Below are positions 1-5,988 of a stretch of 24,466 bases of DNA, in pieces. The notes beneath the pieces are model-generated. The model saw only the letters and a program-made list of their open reading frames with translations. It ran no database searches and was not told the origin of the DNA. Origin of the DNA: CAG-791 sp000431495 (lineage in GTDB: Bacteria; Bacillota; Clostridia; Lachnospirales; Lachnospiraceae); the NCBI GenBank assembly GCA_052117605.1, contig JBQKIT010000025.1; one strand, 5' to 3'. Numbering within the stretch: position 1 is the stretch's first letter; each line of letters opens with the position of its first letter. The position numbers and the translations under genes are program-made.

Positions 1-110
1 AGATGAGACATCAAAAAGACCCCTTAGAGAGTATGAGGTAGATAGGCCTGAGGTGTAAGTGGAGTAATCCACTCAGCTGACAGGTACTAATCGGTCGGAA
101 GCTTATCCTT
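1..110 (+). rRNA. 23S ribosomal RNA, 3' end (partial)
   Basis: The first 110 bases match the conserved 3' terminus of bacterial 23S rRNA. This includes the GATAGGCC...GTGTAAG segment of the last helix and the near-universal GGTACTAAT block at 83-91, followed by the closing GCTTATCCTT, equivalent to GCTTAACCTT in E. coli. The gene continues upstream of the window. The exact mature end is set by analogy and could differ by a few bases. Confidence 0.95.
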
Positions 111-275
111 AAAAGTCATTGTATTTGCTTGTAATCCGGGTGGGAGTTCAGCGGAGCTGAACGAAGTGAAGCTCGGAGCAGGGCCGCAAGTTGGCCTGCT
201 GTGTTCGGTTTTGAAGGCACCGGAAGGTGTGAGCGCGGAGCTTGAAAGAAGCGCCGTGCTTTTACTTATCAAAAT
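111..275 (+). other. 23S-tRNA spacer lacking a recognisable 5S rRNA
   Basis: This spacer sits between the 23S end and tRNA-Asn. A 5S rRNA (about 117 bases) would normally follow here, but none of its conserved blocks is visible. The spacer holds several stem-loops instead: a perfect 7-bp arm pair at 146-152/156-162, a bulged hairpin at 177-200, and a GCACC/GGTGT hairpin at 217-230. The GTTCGGTTTTGAAGG segment at 203-217 resembles spacer motifs that I recall next to rRNA genes in Clostridia and that may serve in precursor processing. No open reading frame here looks real. Confidence 0.6.
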
Positions 276-347
276 GCCCTAATAGCTCAATGGTAGAGCA
301 CACGGCTGTTAACCGTGGTGTTACAGGTTCGAGCCCTGTTTGGGGCG
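276..347 (+). tRNA. tRNA-Asn (anticodon GTT)
   Basis: A full cloverleaf can be drawn. The acceptor stem is 276-282 with 340-346, the D stem 285-288/296-299, and the anticodon stem 301-305/313-317 with loop CTGTTAA and anticodon GTT at 308-310. The T stem is 323-327/335-339 with loop TTCGAGC. The discriminator base is G347, as expected for Asn. CCA is not encoded and would be added after transcription. It appears to be co-transcribed with the upstream rRNA genes. Confidence 0.95.
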
Positions 348-358
348 CTCTGAAGATC

Positions 359-394
359 TGCCTCATCTTCTTTATGAAGATGAGGCATTTTTAT
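359..394 (+). terminator. Rho-independent terminator of the rRNA-tRNA-Asn transcript
   Basis: A perfect 12-bp stem (359-370 with 376-387) and a 5-base loop are followed by TTTTTAT. It lies 11 bases past tRNA-Asn, so it probably ends the rRNA transcript before the second tRNA. The 3' arm sequence GAAGATGAGG is repeated at 428-437, which could compete for the same 5' arm (see findings). Confidence 0.88.
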
Positions 395-455
395 ATCTGT
401 GATCAATGTTCTTCTTTACGAAAAAGAGAAGATGAGGTAGACTATATAAAGTTGA

Positions 456-529
456 GGACCCTTAGCTCAGTTGGTTAGAGCAACCGGCTCATAACCGGTC
501 TGTCTTGGGTTCGAGTCCCTGAGGGTCCA
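456..529 (+). tRNA. tRNA with anticodon CAT, probably Ile2 (lysidine type) rather than elongator Met
   Basis: The cloverleaf has acceptor stem 456-462/522-528, D stem 465-468/478-481, and anticodon stem 483-487/495-499 with loop CTCATAA and anticodon CAT at 490-492. The T loop TTCGAGT is at 510-516 and the discriminator is A529. CCA is not encoded. The acceptor has C4-G69 and C5-G68, which in E. coli are TilS determinants that separate tRNA-Ile2 from tRNA-Met. The stretch CCCTTAGCTCAG also matches my memory of E. coli ileX. The T stem carries one T:T mismatch (506/520) and one G:T wobble (505/521). Initiator tRNA is excluded by the paired first acceptor base and the absence of three G:C pairs closing the anticodon stem. 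Confidence 0.85.
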
Positions 530-542
530 CGAGAAAAGGAAA

Positions 543-579
543 GAAGCTGCGGTATGATTACCGACAGCTTCTTTTTTTC
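543..579. terminator. Bidirectional terminator between the CAT tRNA and the TRIC-family gene
   Basis: The stem GAAGCTG/CAGCTTC (543-549/565-571) is extended by CGGTA/TACCG around a TGAT loop, with A564 bulged. On the plus strand it is followed by seven T. On the minus strand the same stem is followed by a T-rich stretch. It can therefore end both the tRNA transcript and the convergent transcript that stops at 591. Confidence 0.88.
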
Positions 580-590
580 AATCCATGTTT

Positions 591-1241
591 CTACCGGAAG
601 GACGGAAGGTTCCAGCGATAGTGGATGGCAAGAAAACGAATCAGGCAGGTGGCTGCGAGGCTGAGGATTGTCGAGAGCAGGACATTCATGCCAATTCGCA
701 GGAAGAGGCAGTAAACGACAGCTCCGATGATGGCGGCAAGGCCATATACACGCTTTCGCATGATGAGAGGCATCTGCCCGGCGAAGATGTCGCGCAGCAC
801 TCCGCCGCCGATTCCGGTGAGAACTCCGACGAAGGCACAGAGAAACAGATTGTCGGAGTGACCGTAGTCAAAGGCAGTCCGGCAGCCGACCACGACAAAG
901 GCTGCAAGCCCTGCACTGTCTGCCGTGTTCAGAATGGCATCGCTGAGCTCCGGCTTTCCGGACAGAAGTCTGTGGATGGAGCTGTCGCGGACAAGGCAGA
1001 CAAAGGTCATCAGAGAGGTCAGTGCAGCCACGGCAACATAGATGGGTGCTCGGAACATCACAGGCGGCGTTATCCCGAGAATCAGGTCACGGACCATTCC
1101 CCCTCCGACTGCAGTGGCACAGCCAAGAACCACTGCGCCAAAGATATCCATCTTCCGGTCTCGTGCAACGACCACGCCGGATACGGCAAAGGCGGCGGTA
1201 CCAATCATTTCAAGAATAAAGATAAATTCTGAGAAGTTCAT
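591..1241 (-). CDS. TRIC-channel / UPF0126 family integral membrane protein (YicG-like)
   Basis: The 216-residue product is almost entirely hydrophobic, with about seven membrane segments. It has the two-fold internal repeat typical of UPF0126 (TRIC, PF03458). Each half carries a glycine motif followed by Arg-Asp: VGGGMVRD in the first half and IGGGVLRD in the second. Prokaryotic TRIC proteins form trimeric cation channels, and some relatives have been linked to amino acid (glycine) uptake, so the exact substrate is open. Length matches the family. The start overlaps the stop of the upstream hydrolase gene as ATGA, implying translational coupling. The bidirectional terminator at 543-579 lies just past its stop. 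Confidence 0.9.
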   Translation of the reverse strand: MNFSEFIFILEMIGTAAFAVSGVVVARDRKMDIFGAVVLGCATAVGGGMVRDLILGITPPVMFRAPIYVAVAALTSLMTFVCLVRDSSIHRLLSGKPELSDAILNTADSAGLAAFVVVGCRTAFDYGHSDNLFLCAFVGVLTGIGGGVLRDIFAGQMPLIMRKRVYGLAAIIGAVVYCLFLRIGMNVLLSTILSLAATCLIRFLAIHYRWNLPSFR

Positions 1242-2164
1242 TTCTGCTCTCGTTTCAAATCGTTTTCTTCAGTCAGATTCTCGGGATCATAGGTGACATT
1301 GGCAAGCTTTCCGTCCCGGCGAAGAAGCGTTTCCGTATCGACCGGCTTGGCAACGAGCGCTGGTTTACCCATAAATAAAATGGCAGAGGCGTCGGAATTT
1401 CGTCCGCTTAGAATTTCATCGGTCAGTTCGATCATCTGATCCAGAATTTCAGGACCGCCGATATTGTGCGGGTGGGAATAGAGTACCTGCCGGAATTGCC
1501 CGCCATAACGTTCCTTAAGATGAACGAGTGCATCATGATACACCTGCATGGGCGGTGAGTCCGGGGCGGAAAAGAGAAGCGTCCAGGAATTCAGAGCATC
1601 TCCTGTCAGAAGAATTCCGTCGGGAACGGACGGTTCCTTTATGAGAATGCACAGGCTTCCGCATGTATGACCGGGAAGTGGAATGAGCGTCAGGCAGATT
1701 CTGCCAAGGTCCAGCGTCTTCAGGTCTTCGCAGGAGCGCAGAGTCGTGGATGCATCTGCAGAAATCAGACGCTGCCCGATATGTTCTGCAGATTGTGTGA
1801 CGCCGTTTTCCCGGAGGTAGCTGATACGCATGTCTTTGTCCTGATGACGAAGGGCCAGATCATAGTCTGCCGGATGAAGATAAACCTCTTCGAATTCTCC
1901 GATCCCGCCCGCATGGTCCAGATGGCCGTGCGTCAGAAGAACCGAGTACGTCTGTCCGAAGGCAAGGTCACTTGCGGGATCCTCCAGAAAAGAACGAAGA
2001 CTTCCGTAGCCAAGTCCGGTATCAATGAGAATACCGCTGTTGTCACCCTTGATGTAATAGGTAAAGACGTTGCCGGGCATCCGGATCCGGATGATATGGG
2101 AACGGATCTTTTCCACATCGAAAAGGTGACTGTCATTGGTCTGATAAGGGTGTTTGGTGTGCAT
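1238..2164 (-). CDS. Metallo-beta-lactamase-fold hydrolase (MBL superfamily)
   Basis: The 308-residue cytoplasmic protein has the full metal-binding set of the MBL fold. The HxHxDH motif is THGHLDH (His79, His81, Asp83, His84), His166 lies in PGHTCGS, Asp189 in TGDALNS, and His231 or His233 in YSHPHNIGG. The family hydrolyses thioesters, phosphoesters, lactones and glutathione conjugates; the substrate here cannot be read. I chose the ATG at 2164 because AGGAAAGG lies 12 bases upstream and homology begins just after it. Longer in-frame starts at 2200 and 2239 have no ribosome site. The stop overlaps the next start (ATGA), so the two genes form one operon. The functional link between an MBL hydrolase and a TRIC channel is unknown. 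Confidence 0.9.
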   Translation of the reverse strand: MHTKHPYQTNDSHLFDVEKIRSHIIRIRMPGNVFTYYIKGDNSGILIDTGLGYGSLRSFLEDPASDLAFGQTYSVLLTHGHLDHAGGIGEFEEVYLHPADYDLALRHQDKDMRISYLRENGVTQSAEHIGQRLISADASTTLRSCEDLKTLDLGRICLTLIPLPGHTCGSLCILIKEPSVPDGILLTGDALNSWTLLFSAPDSPPMQVYHDALVHLKERYGGQFRQVLYSHPHNIGGPEILDQMIELTDEILSGRNSDASAILFMGKPALVAKPVDTETLLRRDGKLANVTYDPENLTEENDLKREQK

Positions 2165-2360
2165 AAGAATCACAATCCTTTCCTGATTTCTTTCTATCAT
2201 GGAGGAAGAAGTCTGTTTTTTCAAGCTGAAAAGAGACAAGGGAGCTTTTCACGATAAGGCAGAAGAGTCAGATCTCTATGAACAGGTAAAATCTGCACAA
2301 AAACTACGTGGGAATAATTGTAAAAAATGCTGATTTTGACGAGAAAATAGAAGAAGCCTC

Positions 2361-2388
2361 TTGCAATTCTGTCAGAAAGCGATATATT
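2361..2388 (+). promoter_or_regulatory. Probable sigma-A promoter of the maltodextrin operon
   Basis: A -35 box TTGCAA (2361-2366) and a -10 box TATATT (2383-2388) are separated by 16 bases, placing the start of transcription near 2395. The tandem repeats at 2389-2436 begin at the base after the -10 box. The rest of the 328-base gap between the divergent genes (2165-2492) has no plausible gene. I could not assign a convincing promoter for the minus-strand hydrolase operon within it. Confidence 0.6.
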
Positions 2389-2436
2389 GGAAACAGTTCC
2401 GGAAACGATACCGAAACCGTTGCCGGAAACAGTCTC
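2389..2436 (+). repeat. Four tandem 12-bp units, candidate operator array
   Basis: Four contiguous 12-base units read GGAAACAGTTCC, GGAAACGATACC, GAAACCGTTGCC and GGAAACAGTCTC, giving a consensus close to GGAAACNNTNCC. Offset by two bases, the two inner units form imperfect palindromes with a central CG (2399-2414 and 2411-2426), which is the style of LacI-family operators. The array covers the predicted transcription start of the sugar operon, an ideal place for repression. Which protein binds is inference; the LacI-family gene at 7637 is the obvious candidate. Confidence 0.6.
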
Positions 2437-2492
2437 AGGGAACAAAGGAAGACCATTGTGGTCATTTCAACACCCAAAAAGGAGAGGACAGA

Positions 2493-3947
2493 ATGAAAAA
2501 GAGAGTATTGGCACTGGTTCTTAGTACAGCCATGGTCAGCGGAATTCTTGCTGGCTGCGGCAGCAGCACAGGAGAGAGCAGCGAGCCTGCCGCATCTACA
2601 GAAGCGGCTGCAGAGACAGAAGCTGCAGATACCGAGGAAGCAGCTGAAGAGACAGAAGCTGCAGAGGATGCGGAGATTCCTTCCGGAAGAGTATATCTTC
2701 TGAACTTCAAGCCGGAGACAAACGATGCATGGCAGGAGCTTGCAGGCGTTTACAACGACCTTGGCGGAAATGTTACGGTTCTGACTGCTGCAGACGGACA
2801 GTACAAGACAACACTTCAGTCTGAGCTGGCAAAGAGCGAGGCACCGACTGTTTTCAATATCGGAAGCGCTGCAGATGCACAGACCTATGCAGATTATATC
2901 TATGATCTGAAGGATTCCGAGATTTACAATCACATGACCGATAAGAGCCTTGCAGTAGAATACGACGGCAAGATCGCAGGCGTTGCAAACTGCTATGAAG
3001 CTTACGGCCTTATCTACAACAAGACCATCCTTGAGGACTACTGCACGATGGACAACGCAGTCATTTCTTCTGTGGATGACATTCAGGATCTGGACACTCT
3101 TGAGAAGGTCGCAAAAGACATCGACGCAAGAATCGATGAGATCAACGAGCAGTTCGGAACCGGTCTGACAGAGGTCTTTGCTTCTGCAGGACTGGATGAC
3201 GGATCTTCCTGGAGATTCTCCGGACACCTTGCAAACCTTCCTCTGTACTATGAGTTCAAGGATGACGGTCTGGAAGATCTGACGGCAGGCGAAGCTGAGA
3301 TCAAGGGAACCTACCTGGACAACTTCAGGAGAGTCTGGGATATGTATGTTGATTATTCTGCAGCAGATCCGAAGACTTTGAACAGCGGCGCGCTGAATGC
3401 AGAGTCTGAGCTTGGAATGGGCGAGGCAGTCTTCTATCAGAATGGTGACTGGGAGTTCTCCCCTCTTACCAATCCGGACAATGGCTATTCTGTTACAGAA
3501 GATGATCTTGACATGATGCCGATCTACTTCGGCGTAGACGATGCAACCGAAGGTCTCTGCGTTGGTACTGAGAACCACTGGGCTGTAAACGCAAAGTGCA
3601 GCCAGGAGGAGATCGATGCAACACTTGCATTCCTGAACTGGGTGATCACTTCTGACGAAGGCCGTGATTCTCTTGTCAATGCGATGGGTCTGTCCTGCCC
3701 GTTTGACACCTTTACCGGTGACTACGAGCCCAAGAATCCTTTCGGCGCAAAGGCAAATAAGCTTGCAACCGAAGGAAAGACTTCTGTAGCATGGTCCTTC
3801 AACGCAACTCCGAACGTAGATGACTGGAGAAAGGGCGTTGTATCTGCTCTGACTGCTTATACCGATGGCTCCGGCCAGTGGGACGACGTTGTTACTTCCT
3901 TCGTAGATGGCTGGGCTGATCAGTGGAAGCTCGCTCACGAAGAGTAA
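2493..3947 (+). CDS. Sugar ABC transporter substrate-binding lipoprotein (family 1, probably maltodextrin)
   Basis: The 484-residue lipoprotein has a signal peptide ending in the lipobox ILAG-Cys22. An Ala/Glu/Thr-rich acidic linker to about residue 65 follows, then a family-1 solute-binding fold (MalE/MsmE type). The fold shows features such as AYGLIYNKTILEDY and the late aromatic segment around INxWVITSDEG. It would be anchored outside the membrane and deliver sugar to the permeases encoded next. The ATG at 2493 follows AAAAAGGAGAGGA at good distance; the open frame extends upstream through the tandem repeats, but that part is not protein-like. Maltodextrin is inferred from the downstream malQ; other alpha-glucosides are possible. 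A 12-base duplicate of its stop region lies at 3973-3984. Confidence 0.88.
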   Translation: MKKRVLALVLSTAMVSGILAGCGSSTGESSEPAASTEAAAETEAADTEEAAEETEAAEDAEIPSGRVYLLNFKPETNDAWQELAGVYNDLGGNVTVLTAADGQYKTTLQSELAKSEAPTVFNIGSAADAQTYADYIYDLKDSEIYNHMTDKSLAVEYDGKIAGVANCYEAYGLIYNKTILEDYCTMDNAVISSVDDIQDLDTLEKVAKDIDARIDEINEQFGTGLTEVFASAGLDDGSSWRFSGHLANLPLYYEFKDDGLEDLTAGEAEIKGTYLDNFRRVWDMYVDYSAADPKTLNSGALNAESELGMGEAVFYQNGDWEFSPLTNPDNGYSVTEDDLDMMPIYFGVDDATEGLCVGTENHWAVNAKCSQEEIDATLAFLNWVITSDEGRDSLVNAMGLSCPFDTFTGDYEPKNPFGAKANKLATEGKTSVAWSFNATPNVDDWRKGVVSALTAYTDGSGQWDDVVTSFVDGWADQWKLAHEE

Positions 3948-4015
3948 TCCAAATACAGAAATGGATCATCGTGAAGAGTAATCCGGAAGAAGAACTGAAT
4001 TACTGAGCGCGACTG

Positions 4016-4044
4016 GAGGGTGAGTGATCACATCACTCACCCTC
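4016..4044 (+). promoter_or_regulatory. Intra-operon stem-loop after the binding-protein gene
   Basis: A perfect 13-bp stem (4016-4028 with 4032-4044) has a 3-base loop and is followed by only TGTTTCT. It lies between the binding-protein stop and the first permease. In known transporter operons such hairpins protect the upstream mRNA from 3' exonucleases or partly terminate, giving more binding protein than permease. That role is inferred here. Confidence 0.7.
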
Positions 4045-4093
4045 TGTTTCTAAGAGAAATGTTTTCAGAGAATTTTCCAAGAGGGCTTTGGCT

Positions 4094-4951
4094 ATGCAGA
4101 AATCAATCAGAAAATACTGGTGGCTGTTCGTTCTGCCGACCATGGTGGCCTTTGCAATCGGATTTATCATCCCTTTTGCATACGGCGTCTTTCTTTCCTT
4201 CTGTAAATTCACTACCGTAACAGACTGGAAATGGGTTGGCATTCGGAATTACACAAAGATCTTTGTTGTGAACGGCAAGGTGGACACCACCTTCCTCCAC
4301 TCACTTTGGTACACCACCCTGTTTACCGTGGTGACCATGCTGATCATCAACGTTGTTGCATTTGCAATTGCCATGGCTTTGACGAAGGGAATTCGGGGAA
4401 CCAATGTGTTCCGAACCGCCTTTTTCCTTCCCAACCTGATTGGCGGCATTGTTCTTTCCTACATCTGGCTCATGATTTTCAACTCCATTCTTGCGAAGCA
4501 TTCGATGACGATTGTTTCCACGCAGTGGACAGCATTCTGGGGACTGGTTGCCGTGGTCTGCTGGCAGCAGATCGGTTATATGATGATCATCTATGTCGCA
4601 GGAATTCAGAACATTCCGGGAGATCTTCTGGAGGCAGCCAAGATTGATGGAGCCAACAGCTGGCAGCTCCTTCGCTATGTGACGATTCCGATGCTGAGAT
4701 CCACCATTACCGTCTGCACCTTCCTGACACTGACGAACGGCTTCAAGCTTTTCGATCAGAACCTTGCACTGACGGGCGGCAATCCGGGCAAACTGTCTGA
4801 GCTGCTTGCACTTAATATTTTCAACACCATGTATTCCACCCAGGGCTGGCAGGGCGTTGGCCAGGCAAAGGCCGTCATCTTCTTTATTCTGGTTGCTATC
4901 ATTTCGCTGATTCAGAATAAAATGAGCCGCAGCAAGGAGGTAGAACAGTGA
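4094..4951 (+). CDS. Sugar ABC transporter permease, MalF-like
   Basis: This 285-residue inner-membrane permease has about six membrane segments. The cytoplasmic EAA loop reads EAAKIDGANSWQLLRYVTIP (starting near Glu180) and docks with the ATPase. It is the shorter MalF type of Gram-positive bacteria, without the large periplasmic domain of E. coli MalF. I start it at ATG 4094, eight bases after AGAGGG; an in-frame TTG at 4088 is less likely. Its TGA stop overlaps the next ATG. No ATPase gene is in the operon. Confidence 0.92.
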   Translation: MQKSIRKYWWLFVLPTMVAFAIGFIIPFAYGVFLSFCKFTTVTDWKWVGIRNYTKIFVVNGKVDTTFLHSLWYTTLFTVVTMLIINVVAFAIAMALTKGIRGTNVFRTAFFLPNLIGGIVLSYIWLMIFNSILAKHSMTIVSTQWTAFWGLVAVVCWQQIGYMMIIYVAGIQNIPGDLLEAAKIDGANSWQLLRYVTIPMLRSTITVCTFLTLTNGFKLFDQNLALTGGNPGKLSELLALNIFNTMYSTQGWQGVGQAKAVIFFILVAIISLIQNKMSRSKEVEQ

Positions 4952-5889
4952 TGAGCAAACAGAAAATGTCCGCAGGAAAAAAGAAAAATAATGCCGGAAA
5001 CTCTGTTTCCGTGGTGCGTCAGGCCAAACACGGCGGGATTCTTACCATCCTCTTTGCCATACTGTCTTTTTTCTGGGTCAGCCCGATCCTGGTGGTTCTT
5101 CTGAACTCCTTCAAGAGAAAGGCGTATATTTTCAAAAATCCGTTCGGACTGAGCAATGTGCCGCTGTCATCCGGCTTTGAAAAGTGGGCTCACGGACTTT
5201 CCAAGACCTTTGTCGGCGGGTTGAACTACGCGAACGCATTGAAGAAAACAAATTTCGTCAGATGCTTCGGCTATTCCTTTTTCATTACACTTATATCCGT
5301 AGTACTGATTGTTGTCTGCTGCTCCATGTGTGCCTGGTACATCACCCGTGTTCAAACAGCAGGAACAAAGCTGATTTATCTTCTGTGCATGTTCTCCATG
5401 ATCGTGCCGTTCCAGATGGTGATGTTCACACTTTCCAAGCTTGCGAATATTCTGCATCTGGCAACGCCGATGGGAATCTGCATCGTTTACCTTGGCTTCG
5501 GAGCGGGACTTGCGGTCTTTATGTTTACCGGCTTTGTAAAGAGTATCCCTCTGGAAATCGAGGAAGCGGCAATGATTGACGGCTGCACACCGCCGCAGAC
5601 CTTCTTTCGGGTCATCATTCCGATCATGAAGCCGACGCTGATTACCATTGCGATTCTGGATGCAATGTGGATCTGGAACGATTACCTTCTGCCGAGTCTG
5701 GTACTGAATGTCAACAAATACAAGACCATTCCGATTGCGGTACAGTACCTGAAGCAGTCCCACGGTCAGATCGACTGGGGTGCGATGATGGCGGTTCTGG
5801 TTCTTGCCATTGTGCCGATTGTGATTTTCTACATTGCAGCCCAGAAATACATCATCGAAGGTGTTATGGCAGGTGCAGTAAAAGGCTGA
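4951..5889 (+). CDS. Sugar ABC transporter permease, MalG-like
   Basis: The 312-residue permease partners the MalF-like protein. It has a basic cytoplasmic N-terminus of about 25 residues, six predicted membrane segments, and the EAA loop EEAAMIDGCTPPQTFFRVII (EAA at 205-207). The C-terminus AQKYIIEGVMAGAVKG is typical of MalG relatives. The start codon overlaps the previous TGA; AAGGAGG ten bases upstream supports ATG 4951, although GTG 4948 is possible. The first outer loop, after residue 45, is long for the family and includes a Gly/Ser/Leu-rich insert. Confidence 0.92.
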   Translation: MSKQKMSAGKKKNNAGNSVSVVRQAKHGGILTILFAILSFFWVSPILVVLLNSFKRKAYIFKNPFGLSNVPLSSGFEKWAHGLSKTFVGGLNYANALKKTNFVRCFGYSFFITLISVVLIVVCCSMCAWYITRVQTAGTKLIYLLCMFSMIVPFQMVMFTLSKLANILHLATPMGICIVYLGFGAGLAVFMFTGFVKSIPLEIEEAAMIDGCTPPQTFFRVIIPIMKPTLITIAILDAMWIWNDYLLPSLVLNVNKYKTIPIAVQYLKQSHGQIDWGAMMAVLVLAIVPIVIFYIAAQKYIIEGVMAGAVKG

Positions 5890-5911
5890 ATCATAAAGTT
5901 ATATACATAGC

Positions 5912-5950
5912 TGCTGTGCCGTCTGGCTTTTGGATACAGACGGCACAGCA
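5912..5950 (+). promoter_or_regulatory. Intra-operon stem-loop between the permease gene and malQ
   Basis: A perfect 14-bp stem (5912-5925 with 5937-5950) with an 11-base loop sits 22 bases after the permease stop. It is followed by AATTTG rather than a T run, so full termination is unlikely. It may be an mRNA-processing or stabilising structure that sets transporter and enzyme levels separately. Confidence 0.7.
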
Positions 5951-5988
5951 AATTTGTACAGGAAGAAAAAGAGAAGGGGAATGGTAAA

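Noticed and set aside
388..455. Separate promoter for the second tRNA
   Set aside because: TATATA at 443-448 resembles a -10 box, but no -35 box lies at the right distance. I could not support it over read-through.
585..1232. A 215-codon plus-strand open frame
   Set aside because: It is antisense to the TRIC-family gene, its translation is charged and low in hydrophobic residues, and it has no family features. The minus-strand reading has clear repeats and motifs.
2389..2436. CRISPR-like array
   Set aside because: The units are contiguous with no spacers, and no cas genes are in the window.
2361..2492. Upstream extension of the maltodextrin-binding protein frame
   Set aside because: It would translate the promoter and the tandem repeats and would bury the signal peptide. 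The ATG at 2493 has a strong ribosome site and a normal lipoprotein signal.
2304..3938. A 544-codon minus-strand open frame
   Set aside because: It mirrors the binding-protein gene; its Cys/Ile-rich translation has no recognisable domain, while the plus strand gives a lipoprotein with a good ribosome site. Similar mirror frames at 5899-7209, 11157-12164, 16759-18246 and 22771-24294 were rejected for the same reason.
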